Position numbers and translations under genes: made by a program | Part shown: positions 26,933 through 37,603 of the stretch, piece after piece | How the letters are laid out: the number at the start of each line of letters is the position of its first letter | Numbering within the stretch: position 1 is the first letter of the stretch | Notes under the pieces: model-generated | Told to the model about the DNA's origin: nothing | Database searches by the model: none | Seen by the model: only the letters and a program-made list of their open reading frames with translations | NCBI GenBank assembly: GCA_905331475.1 | Contig: CAJNYU010002706.1 | Location: 248,001 to 312,000 of the forward strand | From: Rotaria socialis | Lineage: Eukaryota; Rotifera; Eurotatoria; Philodinida; Philodinidae | Direction of reading: 5' to 3' | DNA length: 64,000 nt

Positions 26933-28324
26933 TGGTCGTTTTTCAGCAGTGAAAAAATCCATAAGAAAAGATACAATAGATCAAATTTATGCAGCAAAAA
27001 TAATTAGAAAACGCCATTTACAACAAGCCATTAATAAATTACGAATACTTCAATTATCGTGTAAACATCCAAATTTTGTAAGGCTTTATCAAGTATTTTA
27101 TTTATCAAGTGAAGCTATCTTTATACTCGAGTAGTAAGTTACGAAATAAGAAGAGAAAATCATTAACGATAATTATATTATATGCATATTTAAGTGCACA
27201 AGAAGGTGATTTACAAATAGTTCTCGAATTAGAAAGTTGTTTAGAAGAATCAAAAGCAATAAATATTACTAAACAAGTACTCGAAGCTGTAGCATTTCTT
27301 CATGATAATAAAGTTGTTCATCTTGATATAAATGTATTGTTCATACTATTTACAAGATAGAGAACTCAGATTGTTGTAATATCGAGCGACATACTCATCT
27401 AGTTGACATCTAATGTGGTACTATGCTTTGAAGAGTATAAATATATATATATATATATATATTTATGAAGTTCATTGCATGATTTGTTTTTGGTATCAAT
27501 GTGTATACTAATAATGAAGACAAACTTTTAATATTTATTGTTAAGACATTAGCTCTCAATGTCGACTATTTTATCGTATTTCTCCAGAAAAAAAGCAATC
27601 TGTGTTTTTCAGCCAAAAAATATTCTTCTTGCAAACAAATGGCCAAGTACACAAATAAAATTATGTGATTTTGGTCTATCTTGTATATTAACTAATCAAT
27701 GTTTATTAGAAATGTCGGGTACAACAGATTTTCTTGGTAAATACTTCATACTATGGCTTGTTTTCTATAATTTTCTTCTATTCTATAGCACCCGAAGTAA
27801 TCAATTATGAACCAGTAACATGTGCTACTGACATGTGACATATTGGTGTTTTGATTTATGTACTTGTTAGTGGTCATACACAATTTGGTGGTGCAAATAT
27901 ATTAGATACACAAAATAATATAGGACAATGTATATTTGATTTTCCAAAGGATTTATTCGAAAATATATCAAAGCAATGTATTGATCTTATAAAAAACTTA
28001 ATTGTTCGAGTAACAAAGTAAATATGCTATTGAAAAAAGCTTAGTTAGTTGTTTGTGATGCATTTTTTATATTTAAATAGACACCAAATGACAGCGAATG
28101 TCTCACTTGAACATTCGTAGATAAGTTCTAATGAAGAAACAATATTATCAAATTCAATTGATGTGGAAGACCATGATAATCATGATATACTACTATCAAT
28201 GAATAATAATCAATGCGAAAATAACTATGCAAACAATATCAATACGAATAGTTCTCTTTCTTTTTGTCCTGATAGTATCGGATCAATACCATCGCGTGAC
28301 ATAGTTGTAGTGCATTATTCGTAG
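26933..28324 (+). pseudogene. Decayed DRAK/STK17-like serine/threonine kinase
   Basis: Exons 26933-27133, 27195-27333, 27613-27736, 27789-28017 and 28081-28324 join in phase and read through a kinase domain of the STK17/DRAK (death-associated kinase) type. Visible are GRFSAVKKS (glycine-loop end), YAAKIIRKR (VAIK-type lysine), FLHDNKVVHLDIN-PKNILL (catalytic loop), LCDFGLS and APEVINYEP. Three defects stand out. The conserved Trp after ATDM is TGA (27836-27838). The Trp of the terminal HPW-like motif (here HS then stop) is TAG (28118-28120). The catalytic-loop Lys of HxDLKP is Asn. The frame stays open for 67 codons after the TAG, until TAG at 28322-28324. Intact splice sites and mostly intact frame suggest recent loss. 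The N-terminal exon or exons were not found. A live truncated pseudokinase cannot be excluded. Confidence 0.82.
27440..27462. repeat. (AT)n microsatellite in a kinase-remnant intron
   Basis: Uninterrupted AT dinucleotide tract inside the intron between 27333 and 27613. Similar tracts lie at about 36199-36217 and 43908-43931. Confidence 0.9.
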
Positions 28325-28545
28325 TATATGCTCTGTTCTGAAAAAATAAGCGTTTTATTTTATGTACGTAATTTTTCTACAGTGCTGCTTCATATATGTA
28401 TTTCGTTGTTAACCTATACAAATTATAACAAATTACTTGATAAAGTAGTAATCAGTTTTTATATTATGATCTTATACTCTCTGTTTTTTTTCTTTAGTAT
28501 GTTAGGAGAAGCAATCAGGTTCTGTTTTGTTCTTGTACTGAAAGT

Positions 28546-28859
28546 TACCCATGTAAAAAGCATTGGATTAACGTTAACAATCAGATTAATAATCTATTAT
28601 AATGGCACTGTTATAATCTGATTTTAATCAGATTTTTCCATCTTAAAAGGTAGACTATTTTAGATTTTGATTTTGATTTTAATCGGTTATTATAGTTTTG
28701 TAGGTAATCAATTAAAAAAAAATTAAAAAAAAAAAAATCTGTCCTTTAAGATGGAAAAATCTGATTAAAATCAGATTATAATAGTGCCATTAAAATAGAT
28801 TTCTAATCGCATAAAAATCAATTATAATCAGATTGTTTACAATTTTTTTTACATGGGTA
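28546..28859. mobile_element. MITE-like element with long terminal inverted repeats and TA flanks
   Basis: The ends are near-perfect inverted complements: TACCCATGTAAAAA at the left and its complement, ending ACATGGGTA, at the right. The inverted arms are about 100 bp each (about 28546-28651 and 28740-28859), including the shared block TCAGATTTTTCCATCTTAAA and its complement near 28740, and are separated by a short AT-rich loop. There is no coding capacity. The outermost TA on each side would fit the TA target duplication of Tc1/mariner-type elements. The whole 314 bp could fold into a long hairpin. Confidence 0.8.
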
Positions 28860-29610
28860 TCTTAACTCGGCAGTTTTTCGTTTGACTCTTTATGTAATTC
28901 GATGCTATAATTATCGAAGTCTGCTTCTATATTTCAGCAAAGATGAATCGTATGTTATCAATCTGTCGCGTCTATGATGTGCTAGTTTATATTCAGAAAA
29001 AAGATCTTTCTAACAACTATTTGTTGAGACTATTCGATTTCTACGAAATTATTCATCTACTCTACTATGTGTTAATATAGCTTCCAAAATATAAATGTAT
29101 ACATCACTATTCCATATTATAATAATCTATTTTTATTAATGATATATAAACAAATTACAAGATTTAGACAAATAGCTTATGCATTCCAAAATTATATTTC
29201 ATTATACAACTGAATATTTTTGATGATAAATGCATGCACATAAACGCTACGACAGATGCCGTACATAGCCATATCAATTGTATTGATTGATCGATATTGC
29301 TCGTTATAACTCAAACATAAGATTTTTCTTTCAAGCAAAAAAAACAAATTCTTCTTTCAGTCTATTCAATGTATGACAGTAAAAAATATTTTTTGAATTC
29401 AACTATTTCGATTCGTAGATCATGTTCTCTCATGTACATTATCTATATACACACGAACACGAACACAGAGATACACATAGTATAGTATGATAGGGAAAGA
29501 GCTTAGCTTTACTTAAGGGCGAAAAAGACGAAAATGATTTGTTGTCGTTCTGCTCTTAGTCTCTATTCTTTTGTTTAGATTGCATTACATTCGAATCACA
29601 AAAGAAAACC

Positions 29611-29977
29611 ATGGAACAAGATTCGTCAAACAAACTCGATGTTGTTTCAATGGTCATTTGGTTATCTACCGGCAATGGTAAATTTTTTGAATTAGTAAGA
29701 ATAAAATGAATATTTTATTCGCATTCAATAATTTCTATGTTTCATTTTATCTTTAAAGCATGGTTCTCGTGAAATAATCAGACAAGTTTTACCTAAATCA
29801 TCGGAGACTGCTTTTCGTTGGGGTTATTATAATTCACCGGCTGATCCTGATCGACAATCCTATACTCAAGTACTTGAAGCTTTCCTTCAAGCAGGTTTTC
29901 ATATTGAAGGTTCATCAGGTGCAGGTACACAAGGTCTTCTTCGCACGCAATATATTCTTGTCAAACGTAGTTCTTGA
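29611..29977 (+). CDS. Small two-exon protein, 100 aa, paralog of the next ORF
   Basis: Exons 29611-29694 and 29759-29977 (start ATGGAACAAG; donor GTAAGA) give 100 residues in phase. The visible core is GNGKFFELHGSREIIRQVLP, then SETAFRW, then SYTQVLEAFLQAGFHIEG and LLRTQYILVKRSS at the end. The pattern of a short beta strand, an LP-S-E-A turn, an amphipathic helix ending AGFHI and a terminal TQYILVKR strand looks like a small alpha/beta domain. I see a faint resemblance to the C-terminal H1 domain of KCTD8/12/16 (DPDR..YT..LE-AF-AGFH), not enough to name it. No BTB domain is present upstream. Confidence 0.6.
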
Positions 29978-30236
29978 TACAAAAAAGGAGAAATGAATGT
30001 ATATTCTTTTACTATCAATTTTTGGTTCTCAGGAAGCTCTCCTGTCGCATTCGTTTATTTCATTCATTTAACCAGTTTGCTGTTTTCTTCTAGTCTATTA
30101 GTTCATGTTGTTTCATCAAAGGTATTCTCATTGCTTTGATTTATCACAGTGTTTGTTTTTTCAAACGATAAAAAATTGGTCATAGTTTGTAGGAAAAAAA
30201 TCTTATTTGGCAATAGCTGTTCTTTTTTGTTTGCAG

Positions 30237-30605
30237 ATGTCATCATCACAACATCGTTTTGAAATTCTATCATTAACTGTACAAAATAGTCTCACATTAA
30301 ATTCAAAAGATTCTCAATTGCATGGTGATAAACAAATCATAGCACAAATTCTACCAACAGCTTCTGAACGAGCTTATATAGAAAATAATTGTTATGATTC
30401 ACGTCTCGATCTTGGCTCAATAGCATACACAGATGTTTTACAACGTTTATTAAGATTAGGATTTCAGATTGAAATATCGACATCAGGATCTTATTCCCAA
30501 CTAAAACCAGAAAAATCTATTAGTAAAGATGATCGACAACAATATTTATCTCAAGATACATGTGTTCTTCAGTATACTCTCATCCGAAAGAATTTTGTAG
30601 AATAG
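30237..30605 (+). CDS. Second copy of the small domain, 122 aa ORF
   Basis: The open frame from ATG 30237 to the stop at 30605 is preceded directly by a pyrimidine tract ending TTTGCAG, so it may be either a gene start or a spliced exon. It repeats the pattern of the gene at 29611: RFEILSL, then QIIAQILP-ASERAY, then AYTDVLQRLLRLGFQIEIS, and a terminal LQYTLIRK. It carries an extra 15-20 residues before the last strand. It could be a separate tandem gene or an alternative last exon of the same transcript. Confidence 0.55.
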   Translation: MSSSQHRFEILSLTVQNSLTLNSKDSQLHGDKQIIAQILPTASERAYIENNCYDSRLDLGSIAYTDVLQRLLRLGFQIEISTSGSYSQLKPEKSISKDDRQQYLSQDTCVLQYTLIRKNFVE

Positions 30606-31479
30606 CAGAAATATTTCAGATCTATATGAATTTCATTCATTTGTTTAGTATTAGCATGTCGTATGTTTTCATCGTTTTAACTATTGTATTATGTTGGTAA
30701 GTTCAATTTATCTGAACAAAAGAAACAATAAATGTACTTTTTTTTATAGTAGTATAAGTCAAAAAAATGTGCTTCTGCTTTAGATTATATAAACTTTAAG
30801 AATTGCCATACAGAAAGCATGTATTTTCGATCTATAAAAAAATCAGCTGTTGTTAACTATGCAAATTTTTGACGGGTAAGAATGTATTTTATTGCATAGT
30901 AATATGCGCATTTCTATGTTTATCGAATAAGTAAAGTCTAAAATAGGACTATGGGCAACTTGTACTTCCATAGCGATGCCGCTTTTCTTCTTTTTCTCTC
31001 CTTATAATTCTGTCGTTGTTCGAAAGGATAGAAACACGAACACATGCGAAACGTTTGATTAACATGAACAAGAACGCGAGTGAATATTTGAGTGAGAGAG
31101 GAATAAAAACTCTTCAACATTCTTTTACTTTTTTTGCAAACAAAGTATCGCATCGCGTTGGTTTACATCGTTTTAAAGGTACCTTTGGCAAATTGAAAAA
31201 ATTCAAATTTTGAATAGATCATTTGTTTTGAAAAAAATAGAATAGTTCATGTTTTTCACCTTGGAACCACATTCGTTTTTGTACACAGAAAAAAAAACTC
31301 CATCATCATCATAAAATAATTGATGTATTTACATGCCAAACAATTCGTTTTTTTATGATGATAAAAACGCATACACTCATAATTTTTATCTCATAGTGAC
31401 TCTTTAAAATATACAAGAACAACAGCATGTAACTCGATGATTACTAGAACGTAATATTTATCAAGATAACAAATAAACA
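30606..31479. other. Intergenic upstream of the PPP1R16-like gene
   Basis: AT-rich with overlapping short frames on both strands at 30938-31213. The plus frame (65 codons, Lys-rich) has no recognisable motif. Likely the promoter and 5' UTR of the next gene. Confidence 0.5.
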
Positions 31480-34400
31480 ATGGATCATTCCGAACTTATT
31501 CAAGAAATGGTACTGTTAGAGAAAATGACAGCTCAAGAAAGACTTAAACATGCTCGACGGCGTCGGCAGCAACAACTTAAAAATTGGACACAACGACAAG
31601 GTACATCCAGTAATAGTACAAACGTATCAGCTGGTATGACTAATGGTACCATAACAACAACATCAAAATCACTTAAATCAACTCCTAAAACAAAGAAATC
31701 ATCTGTTAAATTTCCTGAAAGCGTTATTTTATTAGAAGGTAATTGTATAAATTGTGCTGATCTATATTTTATTCAAGTATTTCTATGGTTATCTAATGTA
31801 ACCACATGACGACAGGAATTTTATTCAATAGAAGTTAATCAAAAGTATTTTCTTTTCTATAGCTACAGCACGTCAAGATACCGATGAAGTTTGCCAACTT
31901 CTTCTGTCTGGAAACTATAATCCAAATACAGCTAATGACGATGGTCTTACACCGATTCATCAATGTTCAATTGATAATAGTGAGAAATTATTAAAATTAT
32001 TAATTGAATATGGTGGGGATGTCAATGCAAAAGATCGTGATCTATGGACTCCTTTACATGCTGCAGGTATAATTTTACTTATTAGTATATCGATAGGCTA
32101 ACTTTTTGCGAAGCCAACACATCGAATCAATTTAATGTTTCTTTGTTTAAAACAACTGATGTTATGTATATATTAATTCCATAAGTTTATATTTCGTGTT
32201 TTTGAGATATGAAAGCTATTTTGTATGATCAATCGGAAATTGGTCGTATTTGATCATATATTGTGCAATGGAAATGTTATAAAATATAGACAAAAGAAAA
32301 ATAAGATATTTATATTTTAGAACTCTATGCAAAAGGATAATGTATATAGATTCTTTTTTAAACTTTTATTTTAGAATTTGAACACAACTGTAGTATCATA
32401 CTCACTATTTCATTAACTTTCATTACTGTAAAAACTAACATGTAATATTTTAAGAGTGAACATTGCCAAACGATTAGATTCTTTTACATCTTGTTTAGAT
32501 ATCGTTTGAACTAGTTTTCAATAGTGAACTGACTGTATTTCAGTTTTCTTCTTAGATTGAATATGCAAGAGAAATATTGATTGAAGTTATTAAACTCATA
32601 TACGTACGATAGTGATATTTTACCTGTCTGATAAAATTGAGTAAGAATAAACAAGAAAAAGACTATCTTACCACTAGGAATACAATGATGTGGGCTTACA
32701 AGTATTCATTTCGATAGGACATGTCATTTCAAGAATTCAGCTAATTTTAATAATACTAAATTCAATATTTTTGAAACCAAAGAGTGAATATCTATAGAAG
32801 ACTTGTTTAAATTTTCTCATTTGATAAAAACTTAGATCTTCCAACTTAGCAGCAGTTTTTGGGAAACTTAATTGATTTCTTGAAACAATCTTCTTCTAGA
32901 TCCAAAAATGTCGATATGAATATGAGGTCACTATAGATTGATCAAACATTCACTCTTACTCTGTACATACGCGTATGTATGCCTACATCTATGCACCAAT
33001 GGTCACTGTTTTATCTCCTATTAGAGAATATTTAAAAATTACATCAAAATTCTATGTCGATCTTGAGTTTCTGATTGACTACTAATGAAACTTAAATTGT
33101 TAATATATCAACCAGATGTAGATGAATAAAAATAGAAATATAAGTTAATTAATAAATTTCTTCTTTATCTTTTTCATTTATCTTAAGCTACATGTGGTCA
33201 TTTACAAATATGTCGAATGTTAATTGAAAATGGTGCTGAACTATTAGGTTTAAATGCTGATGGTAATATGCCGTATGATATATGTGACGATGAAATAACT
33301 CTTGATTACATTGAAACACAAATGGATCGAATTGGTATTACACAAGATATGATTGATAAAACACGAGGACAAGTTGAACATCAAATGTTAATAGATTTAC
33401 AAAATCTAGTCAAAACAAAATCACAAGGATCATTACGTTCTATTGATGATATACTTTCATATCGAAATACGGAAGGTGCAACACCATTACATATCGCTAG
33501 TGCAAATGGATATCAAACTGTTGTAGAATACTTATTAAAACAAAATGTATCATTTAATCTGCAAGATAATGATGGTTGGACACCGATGCATGCAGCAGCA
33601 TTTTGGTGTCAACAAGCCATTCTCAGTAAATAATAGATAAATAAATAATTAAAGGCAAACGAAAAACTTTTAAAAAATCATTTTCTCTTGATTTTCAGCT
33701 CAATTAATCGAAACTGGAGCAGATATTTATGAAAAAATCCCAGATGGTCGTTCAGCACTTGATTTATGTGATGATCCTGATTTACGTTCTGTTATGGTCG
33801 ATATTCGGAAACAAAACATACGAAATCAAGAAAAAGCCGCAGCCGTTGCAGCGGCAGCTGCTGCTGCCCAACTACAACAAAAAACAAATCATCGTCATAC
33901 TAACATTACAAATACTTTACCGAATGGAACAACATCCCGAACAGGTAACTTATACGAATCACGATCAAGTGTTTCATCACCTTACGGAAGTGGATCATCA
34001 TTAAATCGAACAAGTTCTATCCGTCGAGCATCAATACGTGATCGTGAAAAAGTTAAAAAATTGAATGAAAATTTCCTTGATGTGTTACAAGCAAAAGATA
34101 AAATTCAAGAAGATGCTGATGAAGCAACAGTGAATGTTACAACTAGTAATCGCATATTACCAATAATACCGTCAGCAACAGTAACAACAGCAGCAATACC
34201 ATCAACCACAAAATTAGTACCGAAAGAAGAACGAGCAAGCAGTGTGGCAACAGCAAGTGAATCAACTATACGCGAACCAGTAACGACAACTGCAACAATA
34301 ACTACTGCAACGTCATCATCATCATCAGTAATAGTAAAAAAAGCAACCATACCAGTCATAGAAATATCTTTACCGCCACTGAAACTTCCACCTCCTTTAC

Positions 34401-34717
34401 CACCCGTACCCACGCAAACAACTGCTGATACATTAAGTGATGTGAAACGGCGGCGTGAAGAGCGACGCCGTTGTATTGGTAGATCATCATCAACTGTTCC
34501 TCCTGCTGTGAATTCTACGCCACCAGAATTACCAGTAATTGATACAAATTATAAAAATAATAATAACAACAATACTAATAAGATACCAAATGGTATTCAT
34601 GAGTCAAATAAAGATGATCCATTGCAAAGATATACTTCAACTAAAAATATCGAAATTCATGATCACCATAAAATCGATGTTGATCGTGAAAAACGAATTT
34701 GTTGTACTATTTTATGA
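31480..34717 (+). CDS. PPP1R16: PP1 regulatory subunit 16 (MYPT3/TIMAP)-like, ankyrin repeats and CaaX end, 639 aa
   Basis: Exons 31480-31738, 31863-32066, 33188-33625, 33699-34717 (640 codons, phases consistent). The family targets protein phosphatase 1 to membranes. The N-terminus matches TIMAP/MYPT3 (ELIQEMVLLEKM, then ERLKHARRRRQQQLKNW). The PP1-docking RVxF-type motif is SVKF within KKSSVKFPES (residues about 72-80). Ankyrin repeats follow, about 90-370, with family-specific blocks GLTPIHQCSIDN, AKDRDLWTPLHAAATCGHL, LNADGNMPYDICDDE, TPLHIASANGYQ and WTPMHAAAFW. The C-terminal half is disordered and Ser/Thr/Pro-rich, with SSIRRASIRDR, like the kinase-site region of TIMAP. The protein ends CCTIL, a CaaX box whose terminal Leu predicts geranylgeranylation. 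An intron of 1.1 kb separates exons 2 and 3. Confidence 0.93.
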
Positions 34718-35333
34718 TTTATTTTCAGATCAACAACAATATAAATCCGTCCATAACAATCTTCCTATTTATTACATTGTACAACTAGAGAAAAAGAAAT
34801 CTATATCTGTGTTGAAAGCAAAAATGAAATCTATTTTCTCTCTTGATTTCCGTGTCATTTTGCAATAATGGTGCTCTTTCTGAAAAACGATCTGAAAACA
34901 TTAGGTTTTTTTGTATAAAATATATACACATATTATCGTTTGTTTTGTTTTTTGTTTTGTTTTTCACATAACATTACTTTTTCGAAAGAATGATAAATCG
35001 GGTCTTCCATATACATGTTGTTGTTTTTTTTTGTTAAATTTGCTTTTAGCTGAGCTACGAGTATGTCTCTGCTTTTTTCCGTTTATTAATAACATTCCTA
35101 TTTTTTTGCTTTTTCTCTTATGGAGAATATATATATAATATCACTCTTCGATGACCTATTTTTCAAGGGTTCTGCCCCGACGACTAACACACAAGTTGAT
35201 ATACGGAGAAAAAAGAGAGAAAACAATTATTACGATTTCTTTTTTACATATAAAAATATTGCAGGAAAAACATGCCGTTATTGAATTTTCATTCATCTTC
35301 TTTCATTTGTCATATGATCAAGAAGAAATAATA
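34718..35333. other. Convergent 3' intergenic region
   Basis: T-rich sequence between the PPP1R16-like stop (+) and the EF-hand gene stop (-); both 3' UTRs presumably lie here. No gene seen. Confidence 0.6.
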
Positions 35334-37603
35334 TTATTTTGAGTGCAATATAGCTTTGAATTCTTCATACGATACTTTCCCATCGTTGTCAAAACAATCG
35401 GCTTCTTCAATCATTTCTATCACATCTTCCTATAGTCGCCATAAAAACAAAAAATAAAGATTGATCAAATTATGTAAACAGGATTGTTTATTGGCTACTT
35501 ACGTCTGTTATATGTTCTCCGAGCTTTACAAGCAAATCATATAGTTCATCTTTGTCAATAAAACCATCCGTTTTTTTATCAAAAATCTTTTAAAATAAAA
35601 TAAAATGAAGAATTCAATCATTAGATCAATCTCAACTATTTACATCGAAAATTTGCCGTAATTCGATATCGCTTTCTCCTTTTGATCCACCTTGGCGCAT
35701 TATTGTGAGAAATTCATTAAAATCAACAGTTCCATCACCTAATAAATTAACATATGTTCATATGATTTCATCAATGACTTTTCTGCCATGAACTTTACCA
35801 TCAACATCTATTTTTGATATCACAGATGAAATATCTTCAAGGCTTGTTGAATAGCCAAGTGAGCTCATTAATGAACGAATTTCATAATTAGATATGTTTC
35901 CATCTCCATCTTTGTCGAGCAAAGAAAATGATTCCTCATATACTAGAGCAAGAAAATAAAAAAGAGGAAATGAAAATTTTTAACAACTATTGAAAATTCC
36001 GACCAACAATTTGTTCTTCAGAAACTCCATGTACTTCACTAAGTTGTCGTCGAGTTTTGCCTGTTGTTGTCTAGAACAAAAATATAACAATATACAACTA
36101 TTTTTTTAAATAATCCGTTTTGTTTTCGTTTAAAATAGCTCGAAAATCTACGAAAAATAACATAAACATTGTTATGCTAAAATTGTATGTTTCTCTGCTA
36201 TATATATATATATATATGAATATCAGATATGATCTGTTCGCAATGACAAATTATCGGAAATGTTATCAAGATACAGAAAACATTTGAAGTCATAGTAGAA
36301 GACTTTGTTGTTGCCGAGATATACTTAGTTTAATACGTTGATATTATGCCCGTAGGGCAGAAGTATAGATCAAAATAGCAATGTTAAGATCATAGTCTAT
36401 CAATGACTGTAAGGACAGAATGCAATATCTTTGTTTTTGAGTCTGCATGACTTGTATAGTTTGTAGCAACATGATGACAACACAATAGAAAAATAATGTC
36501 GATGAAATGATAGTACTATTTCTACCCTTTTCTCGTTATATATCTGTTACTTAACCATTATAATAAAGAATTTACGATGATCCAATGACATTAAAATTAG
36601 TTTTTCATGTCAAATAAAACTATAATTTTTTCATATATGTCCAACTTGAAACTTGAATTCAATTGAAAATTGAAATTTTCAATTTTCAACTTTTAAACCA
36701 ATAACATTCTGAAGAATAGGGACTCATACATATATCGCCATAAGTTGAAAGTTGAAAGTTGAAATTTTCTATTTTCAACTGAATTCAAGTTTCAAGTTTG
36801 ACACTACTAAAGAATGGGCATTGCTTTTCACTTNTCAACTTTTAAACCAATAACATTCTGAAGAATAGTGACTCATACATATATCGCCATAAGTTGAAAG
36901 TTGAAAGTTGAAATTTTCTATTTTCAACTGAATTCAAGTTTCAAGTTTGACACTACTAAATTTTTTGTTGTTCTTGTTGTTGTCTTTTATATGAGCTATT
37001 TAAAAAAACTTCGATAATACAATATTTTATGTATTGATGATATGGAAAAAGAGTTGATTGTATATTTTCAAATTTTCATGAAGAATATGAAAATAGAATA
37101 AGTTAAAGTCTTGATACACAATACTATAAAGACGATAACAGCCCTTCGTTGACCTCATTTGCCATCTATATCATTTATTTCATTCTTACCCAATTTTTTT
37201 CTTTGTAGTATATCATGATGAAAGAATAATTTCTAGCAATGCGATCGCTGAAAGATATTTTTGGATTATCTTAGAAAAATAAACTTACAATCATCCAATC
37301 ATCCAGAACTTGAAGGTCTGGTGCTAATTGATAGGGATCTTGTATAATTGGCCGATGCCGTTGACATTCAAGTGTCAATGACTGGGAATGTGCTAGATGC
37401 CGATGTTCTGATATTTGCGATGCGCATGACATTTTTACTGTTCGTTCATGAGCTTGATGATCGTGTTGCGAACATAATGATAATGAAGAGTTCGATGAAC
37501 TTAATGTAAATGTAACTGTGCGTGATGTTCGAACTTCAAGAAGATCATCATCAACGGCAAGGTCAAGTGCTTCCATTGTAATATTTAAATTAAGTACAAG
37601 CAT
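35334..37603 (-). CDS. Calmodulin-like four-EF-hand protein with 105-residue N-terminal extension, 266 aa
   Basis: Exons in coding order: 37603-37289, 36070-36004, 35942-35799, 35738-35644, 35586-35503, 35429-35334 (267 codons with stop). A second Met at 37576 is an alternative start. Exon 1 codes a Ser/His-rich extension with no known domain. Residues about 125-266 are calmodulin-like: loop 1 DKDGDGNISNYE and loop 2 DVDGDGTVDFNE are canonical. Loop 3 DKKTDGFIDKDE has Lys at position 3. Loop 4 has an extra residue (ADCFDNDGKVSYEE), so the 12-residue frame starts with Cys instead of Asp. Two strong and two weakened calcium sites are therefore predicted. The large first intron (36071-37288) carries duplicated foldback repeats and an assembly N. 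Troponin C-like or calmodulin-like roles are both possible. Confidence 0.88.
36640..36960. repeat. Foldback (inverted) repeat, duplicated around an assembly N
   Basis: An inverted pair (left arm starting CAACTTGAAACTTGAATTCA near 36643, right arm ending CAAGTTTCAAGTTTG at 36800) encloses about 110 bp. From about 36685 a block of about 125 bp (TTTTAAACCAATAACATTC and onward) is repeated directly after an undetermined base at 36834, differing by about one base (AGGGA versus AGTGA). The single N marks a join or uncertain call, so the second copy may be an assembly product. Confidence 0.8.

Noticed and set aside
34105-34413. 102-codon minus frame
   Set aside because: Antisense shadow of the Thr/Ala/Ser-rich region of the PPP1R16-like gene.
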